Shown one piece after another: positions 38,464 to 51,200 of a stretch of 64,000 nt of DNA (within the stretch, counting starts at the first letter, position 1; every line of letters starts with the position of its first letter). The notes under the pieces were generated by a model. That model had not been told where the DNA came from, did no database searches, and was given only the letters and a program-made list of their open reading frames with translations. The position numbers were made by a program, and so were the translations under genes. This stretch comes from Xestospongia muta (lineage: Eukaryota > Porifera > Demospongiae > Haplosclerida > Petrosiidae): NCBI GenBank assembly GCA_963693285.1, contig OY848920.1, positions 3,113,135 to 3,177,134 on the forward strand. Direction: 5' to 3'.

Positions 38464-38470
38464 TACAAAT
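38431..38470. repeat. 20-bp direct duplication ending the MULE frame
   Basis: ATGTGTGCATTAGTACAAAT occurs twice in a row; the second copy brings the stop codon into frame. It could be a slippage event or a scar of an excised element. Confidence 0.9.
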
Positions 38471-39475
38471 ATTTAAACACTTAACTAACATAAACAATGA
38501 AGAAGTTATATAACACTAAGTCATTAAGTGTATAATATTTGTCTCTTAATATAAAGCTGGATATATTACATCTATCATATCCAACATGAAGATAGGTCTT
38601 AGTAGATCTACACACAGTCTAGTCTCATATACCCAGTGTTTCCTAGTGTTTATAAGTCTGGGTATAAGACTACATTCTTTCTGGACTCTTCTGGTATTGC
38701 TGCCCACAATGCATAGAGTTGATGTGGTCTGGGGATACCAACATATATCATTTGTACACACTGCAAATATATTACAGCCCAATCCGATTGCAGCACTAAA
38801 AATAACACTTAAAAGACCTACCTTGGTGACCTTGAGTGTAAACCAGATATCTATGACATACAAAAATTTCTCTCCAGGTCTCTAAAATGAAAATTGGCAA
38901 GTTAATGCACAAATTTCTCCTGTTATTTGTCATGATATCTTCATTACAATTAGTGAAAGAATCCGCAGACATTTTCTTTTCATTAGAGTATACAATTTTC
39001 ACGTGTGCCTGATACCAACTCAGCAACCTCCTCCCTATAAACTAAACTTATATTCCATTCTGAGGAACATAATATACTGGTGTAACTAGACTGTTCCTTC
39101 CTTTTATTAAAAAGTTGTCAACACCACTATAGTCTGGACTTCTTGTTGATCATTGTGAGTCTATGTGTACATGTCATGTTTATCCAATTGTTGTTTTAAA
39201 ATAATGGTTTCTTTTTATAGAAAATGATGTAAAATTTACTAGCTCTCTCAGGTTACATTATTAACTCTTCAATCACAAGACAACAGAAATAAAGTAAGTA
39301 GTAAAGGTAAATGCTCTTTTAACACTTGTTCATCTGTAGCTGCTCTTATAATGATGTTTTAAAAGTGAAGCAGTATTCTGATCTCACTATATGAACCTCT
39401 TTGGTAAGTCCTTAATCCACAGTGACATATTGTATGTTGTTGTTGTCATAATGATTTTACAGATGCATTAGGTCA
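38471..39475. other. Spacer, no gene recognised
   Basis: Short unrelated ORFs only. A small inverted repeat (AGTCTCATATACCCAG ... CTGGGTATAAGACT, about 38,620-38,670) is visible. No splice-supported exon was found. Confidence 0.4.
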
Positions 39476-39676
39476 AAATAATCGGGTGCTTCTTGGTGTA
39501 ACTTGACTGATGATTTAACAACATGTCCTATGATGACATCACTATGTGTCATAGAGTTAATAATGTTAAGTTTGGTTTAGGGTTTAGGTGATGTCATCAA
39601 TATGATGACATCATTATGTATCATTTCATTATGATGTCATCATAGTCAAGTTACACCAAGAACCACCCAAATAATC
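39476..39676. mobile_element. 185-bp MITE with 8-bp target-site duplication
   Basis: The element spans 39484-39668. Its ends are 25-bp inverted repeats (GGGTGCTTCTTGGTGTAACT at the left and its complement, with one mismatch, at the right). It is flanked by identical AAATAATC on both sides (39476-39483, 39669-39676). There is no coding capacity; the interior is built of TGATG/CATCA-rich sub-repeats. An 8-bp duplication fits hAT-like or P-like transposases, so it is probably a non-autonomous element of such a family. Confidence 0.9.
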
Positions 39677-40638
39677 ATATAACCAATGTCCCTGGAGTGA
39701 TCAAAGAAATAACGAGTGTTTGTAGAGGAACAATCAACAGTGTTGTCACTACTACTAAGTTATAATAATATTCATTATTAAGTACTTATAGTTATATGTA
39801 AGTTTTCACTTAAAAATGCCACTGAGTGATAAACAATAAAGATGTACAAACTGTTTTTCATAAATTTAAAACTAAAGGATACATACTAAATGTAGATTTC
39901 AGGTATAGTATATACATTGTATATGTACTTGAATATGATAACTCTCTCTCTCTCTCATCAAAGATTAAGAAAATAGTTCACTCAATGGAACATTGGTTGT
40001 AAAGTATAATACTTCTTGAGATAATAGTTGATAGACTAATATTAGATATTATGTTTCAAATAATGTTTAGACAACTAATTAGGTGTATGTGAACACAAAG
40101 CTCTTCTGTCTGTGTAAGTTTATTTGACAGAAGCGTGTGTACCATAAATAGAGAACTTGAAGCAGTGTTATGCAAAAATGTCAGACATGGTAGATATGGT
40201 ACAGATGGTCATTTGATATGCTGTTATGAGTGACTTCGAATAGTTCAGAATACTTTTCTGATTGTATTTTAAAACACTCACATTAAAATGAAGAGTATAT
40301 CAATGCTAAACAAATTTCAGATAATTTATCATCCTTATCAGGTCATAGTACACTAATAATAATAAAGTATATATTAGAATTAATAATGTTATGGAAACAG
40401 TTATACAATGTAATTGGAAGCACTAGATATTTTAATTCCCCAAGCAAAGGCAATAATTTTAAAAAAATAATTGCATCAATGAAAATAATAAACAAAGAGA
40501 CTTAACAAAAACTAAAATGACCAAATATTTTACATACATTATAGGACTGATAATAATCATAAAACTATAATAATTACTATAGGGGAGTACTCAAAAGATT
40601 GTAAGCATGTAAAGGTAACACAAAATAAGTATTGAGTT
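39677..40638. other. Spacer, no gene recognised
   Basis: AT-rich, stops in all frames, no splice-supported exon and no clear repeat. It probably contains the 3' untranslated region of the minus-strand gene ending at 40,639. Confidence 0.4.
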
Positions 40639-43600
40639 TTATTTTTTACTCAATTGATCCATATACTTGTCGTATATATCTCGTTTATTTAAATGATCTC
40701 TGACCACATCAGAAACAGACTTAAAACCAGCTTTTCTATTCCCAATTTTAATGGTAGTCGGTTTATCTAATGCATTGATGACAGAGCCCCAAGAGTAAAT
40801 GTAATCATCAGCATTTTCTCCAGTTATCTCGTCAACCAGAAACACAAGATCAGTAAAATTATGATTAACCTCAAGTTGACCTTTGAGAAGACGTTTCCCA
40901 AACAAATTGCGCCACTTGTCTTCATCCTTTTTAATACCATCTAACACAATCATAAGATCATTCTTGTCAGGAATGGCATCCATAATTTTATCAATATCAA
41001 TAATATCTATTGAAAACAAGTTAGTAACATGCAGTATATATAATTCAGTAACAAACCATCCTGAACAGGAACAGGATCAGGTGGAGTAATTAGGGATGGA
41101 TCAGTTAGAGAAACATCACCTACATTGATTACATAACTGTCAAATTTTTATGCAAATATTAACAATGCTATATAAGCTATGAGATACATTTAATACAGCA
41201 TGACTATTATGGAAAAAAATTCTATAGTTATTTTCATTAATTAAATGCAACCATAACCATTCATTTTAGAACCTATAATAATGTACAATATGTACACTTG
41301 TAAAGGAATGTTGTACTAATAGGATTTGGAAAAATAATAAATCCAGAAATGTTTATGTTATATAAAAGTTCATAGTTGCTTATAATAATGAAAATAGACC
41401 TAGACAAACAAACAATTAAGCAACATAGCTACATAGAAACCTTTATTGGAGCTATTGAGTAATTTTGAAAGCAAAGGGATAACTGAAAAATTACTTATAT
41501 CTGAATAATAATATTGATTGAAGTCCAAAACTTATAATCTTAATAGTAAAGTGTGTGATTTATTTTATTCATTGATCAATTTGATAACAGCTATCCACTT
41601 CATAATGTAAAGAAGTGTCCACACGTGAAAATACAAAATACATACATACACTGTGCCATCAAAAATAGCTTTCTTATAATTGTGTGAATTCATACATACT
41701 CAGGCTAAACAAGGATTGTCAGAGTGGCTGCTACATAGGAGACTAACAGATGTCAGTTTGTTTTGTGATTATTCATATTGCATTTACTAAAATAATTAAT
41801 TTTTATAGTATATGAGACAACTACTTACTAAAAATGAAATATCATAATAGTAATCCTCATAATAACTCTCAATTTTAATGGATCTACTTAACCTAAATCA
41901 TCTATATAAAATGCTTTAGAACTATAGGTTTCAAAGTTTCAAGTTTAAGGTTTATGATTTTAGGTTCATTGATTAAGACTTCTACTATGATTGATCAGAC
42001 CCATTGATACATCATTATAAAACTGTTGACAATCCACTTGTAATGCTACCATCAAATTTACTCAAATTATATTCATAGAATAACAAATAACTATAAAGAA
42101 AGTATATCTTAATACTTACCAGCTACATGTGTAGCATCTGAAAGTCCAGTAGCGCTAGTACCACTTATAACAGAAGAACTTGGGAGATTTTTTTCAAAAT
42201 ATTGGAGTGGTGTATCATAAGGATGTAATCGCTCTATATAATTAAAAAAAATTATTAACAACACAATGTTCGCTACTTACGCTTGAGATACATTAGTCCT
42301 GTTGATGCTACATATTGAGATGACATAGTTGAAGGTAGTTGACTTTGTGTTAAATCCAATATTGTTGACATTGGAAGGTCGTGTTTCTTAATATTATCAC
42401 ATAAATGCCGAGTCCATATGCCACCATTAGTATCACGACCAATATTTGCTTTATAGAGATAGCAATGACAATGTTGTTACAACTTGGTGGTAATTGTATA
42501 GTTGGAGGTGGATCATCTTGTTGAAGACATAGCTCAAAAAAAAGCATACAAGGGAGATAAGAGCGTAGCCTTTGTTGATAGAGTGAGACAATCCAGTCTA
42601 AATAGACTTTTTGATCACCAAGTTTAAGATACACACGATGTTGACCATTAGGATCACAGCCATCATCAGGACAATGATAACCTGCATAACCAGAGTAATA
42701 GAAGGCAAAGAACTTGTAATATTGAGAGTAAGCAAAATTAGCAACAGCTTCGATGATGGCTATCATATTATTGCAGTTAACAGTACTTGCATCTTTTATA
42801 GTCGCAAAGTTAATTGCTTCATCTTGAAATAGTTTCATCATTTTATCTCCATCTGTAGTGAACTCATCTTGAGTAACCACTAACAATGTACCACTACATT
42901 CTGTATGCTCTCCTTCACATTCTTGCTTAACGTTATCATTGTACTTGGATTTGACAGACGTTTCTGTAAACAAAACAATACTAACATTTCTTGTAATTCT
43001 TTTAGTTCATAAATTTTGAAATATATAAACTATTAATTGCTATATAAATACAATATTAATTATATTACTTACCATTGAAGAACAGTTGTCCAGCTAATAA
43101 AACATATTGAGGTGGCAACCTAAATTCTTGTACTACTTGATCTTTTGTTGTTAGATCCAAAATGGCCATCAAAGGAAGATTACATTCAACTGTTTGAATG
43201 AGATTATTAGAGAGACATTGAGTCCATATGCCACCATCAGCATTACGACTGATACTTGCCTTATTGAGACCAGAGATAGCAACGACAAAGTTATCACAGC
43301 ATGGCAAAGTAATTGGTCCCACTACAACATTGTCACCGTCACAAAGACATAACTCAAAGAAAAGAGAACAAAACAGACGGCACCATCTCTCCTCAAGGAC
43401 TTGTACATTTTGCTTAAACACCCACATAATCCAGTCTAGATATACTCTTTCTTCAGGTTCATTTGCTGTGGGAAATTTTGTTAAAATGTATGCATGCCCA
43501 CTATCCTGATCATAACCTCCATAGCCACTGAAATAAAATGAAAACTGTCGATGGAAACATTTAGGAGGAATGTATTGCAATATATCAATGAGAGCTAGTA

Positions 43601-43986
43601 GACTATTACAGTCCACTTTGCTGTTAGTAATACATTCAAACCCAAACTTATTAAAAACATCTTTCATAACGAACATATATTTCCCGCATTTAACATTTTC
43701 TGGTGTTTTGAAAGAATCCTTCCCTAATGTCACTATGGCAACACCAGAGATCTCAGGATACACTTTACTACAATCTACTCCATATGATTTCCAATTTAAT
43801 CCAACTTGATCTTTATGCTTCTTTGTTGTTAGATCAGCTATAAAGATAAAAAAGTTAAATAGAGTGGTTACACATGTTTGTAAACTTACGAAGATCATCA
43901 GGCTTTTCAATTATCTATATTAGAGATAATAAAACATATCAGCTGTATATAGTTTTATATTAACATACCTTGTTCACTAAAGCCAT
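40639..43986 (-). CDS. Tandem caspase-like (pseudo-protease) and Death-domain protein
   Basis: Exons 43969-43986, 43890-43914, 43073-43837, 42281-42963, 42120-42233, 41057-41119 and 40639-41006. Two homologous caspase-fold (peptidase C14-like) domains, one per large exon, are followed by a Ser/Thr-rich linker (SGTSATGLSDATHVA), a Pro-rich exon, and a C-terminal Death domain (MDAIPDKNDLMIVLDGIKKD ... WGSVINALDKP). The catalytic-His motif SGHG is SGYGG in the first domain and SGYAG in the second. The Cys region (FFELC) is retained in both. Both domains should therefore be inactive as proteases, which suggests a scaffold or decoy in Death-domain signalling. The exon sum is one base short of a multiple of three: homology jumps frame near 42,452-42,457 (VIAIS to KANIGRDTNGGIWTR). 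The start is uncertain; an open frame extends upstream of the chosen ATG. Confidence 0.65.
41436..41830. repeat. Intronic segment duplicated at 46,325-46,910
   Basis: Shared stretches in the same order include CTTTATTGGAGCTA, AAAGGGATAACT, GAAGTCCAAAAC, GATTTATTTTATTCATTGAT and, later, TTTTGTGAT..TTACATTGCA..TTACTAAAA. Similarity is moderate, so this is an old local duplication joining the introns of the two death-signalling genes, or an old repeat family. Confidence 0.65.
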
Positions 43987-44945
43987 CGATATACCGGATT
44001 TAAGGGGTGTTGAAGCAGTCGCGCTAACAGTGTTGGCTGGTTCTTTTTCAAAACTGGAGGGTGGTTATTGTAACGAGATTCACAGATCTTAATTAAATTC
44101 TTATTCCGAGAACGTCATTATGGGGAGGGGCCTCTTAGTTATATATAGTTAACAAGTTGTTGTAGATAATGGACACTTGTCTACATATACAACATCTTAC
44201 CTCAGTAAATATAAATGACTACTATTGTTAGCTAATTCTAAAATCAATTTATTAGTAAACAATTTGTAAATCATCATTAACAATAATCAATTAATATTAA
44301 TTATTGGGTAACGGAAATAACTAACTAATTATTAGTTCTATATTACACACTTTTTACAACAAATATATATTATGAATCGAAGATACATATCTTTTGAGTA
44401 GTTTGGTTGGTAATGGATGTAATCAACTTTTTAAAGCCAATGATATTGTACCATTTGAGATAATTACAATTTGAAATCATTAATCCAATTGCTACATCTC
44501 TATTGATTACTGCTCTACAATTTATCCTTTTCAAGTATATTATTTGACATCAATATATAGTACACTACCTACTATAAAGCTTGAAAAGATCACAATTGTA
44601 GATTTTAGGTCTACATATAATTTACCATCCACCCCAATGAATGACCAAGTATATTACATCAACTTACTCTTCAACATTCACTGTTTTATGTTTCACTATA
44701 TAAAAGTTGAGACACTTTCACAGGATAAATCAAACGCAGTAAGTCTGTTGTAAAAATAATTTCAACTAATTCTTCTATAACTAGTCGAAGCTATTTCAGT
44801 AAACATAGTAAAATAGTCTATTTTCATGATGACTATACAAAATAGTTGACAAGTAGCTATGCAAAACTGGTCGTAAGTATTACAAGATGTAATATTTGCG
44901 TTATATATTTATAGTAATATAATTTTAGTCAAGTCTATTTATTAT
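43987..44945. other. Intergenic, no gene recognised
   Basis: The first about 60 bp remain open in frame with the caspase-like gene (FEKEPANTVSATASTPLKSG), similar to its later FEKNLPSSSVISGTSATG linker, so the gene may have a further 5' exon here. The remainder is AT-rich without a coding signal. Confidence 0.35.
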
Positions 44946-45147
44946 AGTGTACCCTTTGTTTAAAAATTTTGATCCTAAATCCTTACAACTTTCTCAATTA
45001 GTATACGGAGTTTTACAATCAATATTGATCAATCGATCAAATTAATAGTTTATCAATGCCGCCCGCGAACAGTCGATTGTAAAACTCCGTATGCAAATTA
45101 AGATAGTTGCGAGAATTTACGATCAAAATTTAAACAAACGGCACACC
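44946..45147. mobile_element. Foldback MITE of about 200 bp
   Basis: Two arms of about 80 bp form an imperfect inverted repeat around a short loop. The left arm begins AGTGTACCCTTTGTTTAAA and ends TACGGAGTTTTACAATC; the right arm is its complement, ending TTTAAACAAACGGCACACC. No target duplication is certain. It lies between the caspase-like gene and the alternative tail exons of the Roc-COR gene. Confidence 0.75.
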
Positions 45148-45440
45148 ATAATTTATACATTATGTATATTTGTGTAATCAATATCGATTCTCGCCTACTT
45201 GACTTTCCATACTAGACTTTTCTAAGTCTGTCCATTTGCATACTAAGGAGAACAACAGTTCTAGGAATACATGTGTTAGAGTCCCTAGAGTCATAGTCAT
45301 GAACACTATTTTCCATGAAATTTAGGGTGAGGCAAATTATGAGTACTTTAACATTAATACATTTAGCCATTAAAATTTAATAATAAATAAAGTAATCACT
45401 GCACATTTGATAATTGAGATCAAGTAATAGTACATGATAG

Positions 45441-45680
45441 TCAATGAATCTTCAGATAATACACAGCACAACAAAGAATTGCCAGTACCATGATGACAAG
45501 CAGAAGTGTACTCAAACTGTCTTTACATATATAAATTATATCTATAAAAATGAAAATATACTCACAATCAAAGTGTCAGCTCATTAAATGAATACAACAT
45601 AAACCTACTTTGCTGAATACTTGAATTACCCGTTGCACTAACACCACTCATTCCTTGAGTTATGTTACCACTATTGTGTT
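45441..45680 (-). CDS. Alternative terminal exons encoding a transmembrane tail
   Basis: Two minus-strand exons, 45609-45680 and 45441-45541, joined by a 67-bp intron with GTAGGT donor and TATAG acceptor. They encode an Asn/Ser/Thr-rich stretch (HNSGNITQGMSGVSATGNSS) followed by KDS, then the hydrophobic helix LSTLLLVIMVLAILCCAVYY and a KIH end. The first exon begins in phase 1 (AA completing a G), exactly the phase in which the Death exon of the Roc-COR gene at 48,426 ends. Using them would give a membrane-anchored isoform of 1,162 visible residues. An intermediate exon (acceptor near 45,919) reading GEGVPLRKETI then stop is a third possible end. Isoform use is inference from phase and splice sites. 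Confidence 0.5.
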
Positions 45681-46324
45681 CTGTTAAACCAAATATTAAC
45701 AGTCATTAATGTGTAACTATAATATAATGTACTGTTTAAATTGTACAATCATTATTTAGGAATATGCTACTAGTGATGGAATATTAGATTTGGATGAAGT
45801 AAATCTCCACAATGTTATGTCTTACATGACAAGTAACATACCTTCTTCACTTGATTGAATTGTTTTAAAATTTTGTTATTAGCATTAGATCGTTTCTTTT
45901 CTTAATGGTACTCCTTCACCTATGTAAAATGAATAATAAATGCTACTCAGTGTTAGAAAGTCTATATTTAAGAAGCAATGTGCTAACTTTATTTATCATT
46001 CCTATGATTGCACAAAAAGGTATTGATATAGGATATTAGGTCCTATCTATAAATTTCATACATTAAAACAAAGACATTTAATTGTACCGTGAACCCATAG
46101 CCTAGCAAAGGAAGAAGGAGGATACAACTCAATGTCAATTATAAATTTTCACAATTAAATACTCCACTAGGCAATTTAAAAATGGTCTAAAAATTTGTAG
46201 TTTTAACAGTAGTCACTATGAAGCCAAGGATGAATTAGGCAAGGCTTATTATAGGATAACAGTCTTTAATATTGTCAGTAGTTTCCAATTGCTTAGGAGC
46301 TACAGTCAATTTAGCAAAAACGTT

Positions 46325-46910
46325 GTACAGTAGCTTTATTGGAGCTAACCAAATCAATGTGAAACTTTCAAACAAAAGGGATAACTAAACAATGAGTTAC
46401 ATACATCTGACTAACAGATTGCTAGAAGTCCAAAACATAATATTATAGTCTGCAGTCTAAAGTGCAATGTGCATGATTTATTTTATTCATTGATCTATTA
46501 GATAGCAGCTATCAACTTTAAAGTGTCCACAAATGAACATACAAAGTACAAAAATGTATCGCGTCATGAAAAATAATTCAGGCAGAAGAGAAATCAAAAA
46601 TAAACTTATCCATCGTCACTTTTATTTGAAAGTCCTATATCTCCAAGCCTCATCCTTAACTTAAAACTGTTATTAAATTGTTAAAGTTAAGGTTGTCTAC
46701 AATGAATACCACTTGCTTTTTGTTGGAATGTGCTTCATAGTTATGACCACTATATACTCAGGCTATAAACAAGGACATTCAGAAAAACTTCACATGCTGC
46801 ACTGCATGTAAGATTTTTACTACTATCTCACATATGTTATTATGTTTTGTGATCACTTACATTGCAATTACTAAAAACATTCCATAGTTTGCGAGACAGA
46901 TACTTACTAA
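46325..46910. repeat. Second copy of the 41,436-41,830 segment
   Basis: Diverged copy of the intronic segment in the caspase-like gene, in the same orientation. It lies between the alternative tail exons and the Death exon of the Roc-COR gene. Confidence 0.6.
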
Positions 46911-48256
46911 AAAGGAACATGATACAATGTATATATATGTATATGTTTATATATATTCTTTCTAAAAAGGAAATACACAAACAAGCTTGCTACATTAGCC
47001 ATTACTGAGAGGAGTCAAATTATAGCAATCACGTGTTTTTCCACAGTCATATGTTCACCAACATCATAGTGATGACTTTATTTTAAGCAAATGCACTAGA
47101 CTGTCTATTCATTCAAGGGTGTGGCAATCTGGTGATGAGACTAACCCATCCTCTAACAGTATTTTCTTCTATTTCTTTGAATGACAATGTCTAGAAAAAT
47201 CTTGAGTATTTATATTACATCCCTCAGGTAGTAGTCACTGTAATAGTATTCCCTTCTATTACTTTGAATGACAATGAAATTGATGATACCATCAAATATA
47301 AACACAGCAATAACTACTTGAAATATTCTTTATGTAACCTTTTGGTTTTGATAACATCATAAACGTATGTTAGTATCAATTTTATAATACTATTGAAGGT
47401 AAATACATGTACATATATTTATGCAAATGTTTGCTTTATATCATGTTATTATATTTTTAGATCCGTAGTCATAATAAATGTGTTCACTCAAAATGGCTAA
47501 CTATAAAGTTTCTGATGTTCAAGTTTAGATTTAATCTTTGTAAGGATTGTCTATAAGCTGGTAATAAGGCAGTATAGAAAACCACATTATTGTGGTTTTG
47601 ATAGGTTATGACTCTCATTAACCATCCTACTAAGATGTACAATCTTGACATGCTTGAGATTACAATTTTGCTATATTTTGATACTATGGTTAAAATCAGT
47701 ATTCTATAACCTTATGATGGGAAATTGCAGTCATTGTTACACAGCATGAACTGGAACCATAATACTTTTCATTTAATTAGGAACTTCCAATCAAATTAAA
47801 AATTTAAATTTATTATTGTTAACTTATTTGATTAAATCCAACTAATAACATTTACAAAAATGATCACAAAATTGTTAAAATGTCAAAGAAAACATTCTCA
47901 ATTTATTATTAAAGTTATTATATTAAATAATAAAAAACAAAATCTGTCCATTTGTGTACCTATAAAAAAGAAAACAAACAAAAACCAAAAAAAAATGTTA
48001 AGTTGTGGTCTAAATAGTGTTTGATGTCAAAAAAGACTTTTGTGAAATGAACAAATCATGACATATTAAAATAATGATTAATTATTGAGTTGCATAAATT
48101 AAAAGATGCTGCACAATGTACTTTATTAACAATTAGATTATCATTCTTTATTGGTTTCAAGCTAAATTTTCCATGTTCTATTATAATTTAAATATTATTT
48201 TTGTTTACGTACTAAAGTTTATAATCATACCTTTGCACATATAGTTGTTGTAACTT
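46911..48256. other. Intron or 3' flank of the Roc-COR gene
   Basis: AT-rich, no conserved exon found. It lies 3' of the short terminal exon and would be intron if the transmembrane tail is used. Confidence 0.4.
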
Positions 48257-51200
48257 TTATGAAGTGCTGCTAAGAGGATCATCTATTATAATAATATGGG
48301 CAATTATAAATTAGGAAAATAAAGTCCAGTGACTCTGCTACAAAAACTGATTATTTTCACATAAAATCACATGTACATGTACTTGCATGTATAATTATTA
48401 TTGTAGTAATAGTTTAATGACATACCTGATTCCTTGAGAAGGAATTTGCAGATTTCAATGGCAATTGATTTCTTCTGAAGAGGACCATCCAGAATACTAA
48501 TGACATTACCCCATGTCACTGGAGTAGGCTCATTGTCCAACCAGCTCTGTAACATCTTTGACATCTTTACTTGATCAGAGTAATTAGAATGGCACAACCC
48601 CTCAATAGTATTAGAGTCAACTCCAAGTAGATCTCCTAACTCTTGCCATTTTGCAGAAATAGAAAAAAGAATCCTAAGTAGAATACGTTTCTCTGGTTTT
48701 TTGGCTGTGAAGTAAAGTATCATTATCAATACAATGAAGGTAACATGCTATAAATTAGAACATACAGTAGAGAAGAATAATTGTGGCAATTAATAAAAGT
48801 AATATCATATAAAGCCATGATCATTGATTTTTATATTGATTTATCAATTGCAAAATGTGGATGAATTCTTAAAAGTGGAGGTAACACAATATGTCAGGTC
48901 CTTAGGTCCATACATGCTAAATGCATTGTGACAAACTTGCCAGTCATTCTGTTCTTATGATACTAATGTTGAGAGACAATTCACAGAATGTCATGACTTC
49001 CTAGTGGCTTATTTGCTTGTCAGTTCAACTGCCTTGTTTGCCACACCCCTTAATTTAATCAATATTGATACTATTAATATCCTTTACACAAATGTGGGAT
49101 ATAGAGCAATCTTTGGTTCTCTGTCATACAGTTCTTATAGATCAACATGTTATTTATATGTACAATTTGCTATTTGACTAAACAGTGGTGTTAATCAAGG
49201 GGAATTGATATTATTATTACATTGGGTTTTCTCCAATTTCATTTAAATAGCAATATTATGAAAAAAATGACTTTATCATACCTTCAATTGTGGAAGGTAA
49301 TGGTGGCAGTACTGATGGTAAACATTCTATATCTACATCAGTGACTTGATTGTCTAGAGTGAATATGAATAGTCAATTAAAACACACATCCTTTTTTGTT
49401 TACTCCAAAAACTAGATGTTATTAATATTATGTAAAAATTAATTAACCTGACTTAGGTTCATCTTTCAAAATAGTGGTACTGTTGTCGCCTTTGTTAATG
49501 TCTTCCTTTTCTAAATATGCACATGAAATTAAGTCACCTTGTACAGTGAAGTATAACAACTCACCAAATCCATCCATCCATGGCTGAAACGTTTTGCTTA
49601 ATTCCACTGGTGGCAAATCTTGCATAGTACAAGACACTTTAATTTCCTTTCTTTTGTTAACAGTAACAAGTGCTACATGAACAGGAGGCATATCTCGCTG
49701 AGCATGATGTTTCAGGTTACAGAGGGTACCAGGATCACACTTCAGAGCTGATGGATGATAAGCTAAAGGTTCAGCACAGGAGTCAATGGCAGCAGTAATT
49801 AGAGAATGTAGAACGGAGCATTCAGCTGGATCACCAGTCCAATAGATTTCCATCCGTAGCATTGTGTCAACTAAAAGTAATGATCCACGAGGTTTGGATG
49901 ACTGCAATTTAATTGCAAATCTGAGTTGACAAGGAAATTGTGCATTGACACACTCGAGTGTGAAGGATGGAGGCTCTTTACGATTTAACAATGCCACAAC
50001 TGCAGCTGGAAATACACCCTAGGAAAAAAAATTATAGCAATGAATATTATATATTGTTCATACCTGAGGTACGACTCCATGATGAAATGATAAAACCAAT
50101 GGATCGCATGTTTTCGCAAACTTTTTCTTTTCACTAGTGGTTAGATGTTTAGGAGATAAAGCAGCTGGAATAAAGTAATACGTGGACTCGTCACGATGTA
50201 CTTCAGCTACAATACAGAGATCACATAACAAGCGTAGTAGGTCAATTTTTTCAAAAAGACCAGAAACAAATTGAATAGATACGACATCTAGAAGATCTAT
50301 TGTGAACAAGCCTTCTTGTTGAAGTCGGCGATGAGCATTTGGTGGCAAAATCTTTCCTTCTTGTATTAGCATTTCAGGAAAATCAACAAATGATATGCGA
50401 ATTATATTAGAAAGTGCATCCAAGAAATATTGTGGATTTGTAAAAACGAGATGAGAGCAAGCTTTAAAGTGGAGGAAAACGGAAAGAGACTTGAAAAATG
50501 CAATAGCTCCTTGTATTTGAGTCTTAGTCATTCCTAGTGTCTGACCAATGTCTTGACATCGAGTTTGAGATACAATACCATGATCATTTTTCTCCCCATC
50601 TCCTTTGATATTGGATTCTAAAGCATACCAACGAATAGGGACATTTTTCCTAACAGCTGCTTTCTTATGCCCAATAACGTATGTTCTAATACGAGATGAG
50701 AGTTTTTCACGATTTTGCAGGCACATATTATCAACAGGAAAAATAAGCTCTTGCTCAGATTCATTATAGAATATCAATTGATCTTTGTATTGTTGTAAAG
50801 CTGCTATAATTTTCACATTCTTTTTCTTTAAAGACTCATGAAACAGCTTTCCCAGACCTCTCATTTTGTCTTCGTAGGTACCAATGATGAGAAATGTAGG
50901 CAATGACTCGCTGTCACCACCATGAACAGCAGCAAGTTTAGCTGATGAGATAGAACGCACATATGTTGTAATGAGCTGAAGATTAGTCATCCTAAGCTCC
51001 TTAGGTTGGGTTAATGGCTTACCATCAATAGAATATTGAAAGATTGGCTTACTTGACAGTCGATCTGTCAACTTGTGTACAATCACAATGACTGTATTGC
51101 CACGAACAAATGCTCTTGATACATCAGTGAATTGTGGCTGCCCACCACTATCAAGTACATATATCCAGGTTGACTGGGAGAGTTGTCGAGATGCTGTATT

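Noticed and set aside
38546..38885. Overlapping ORFs of about 100 codons on both strands
   Set aside because: No domain resemblance, no splice context, and they mirror each other around a small inverted repeat.
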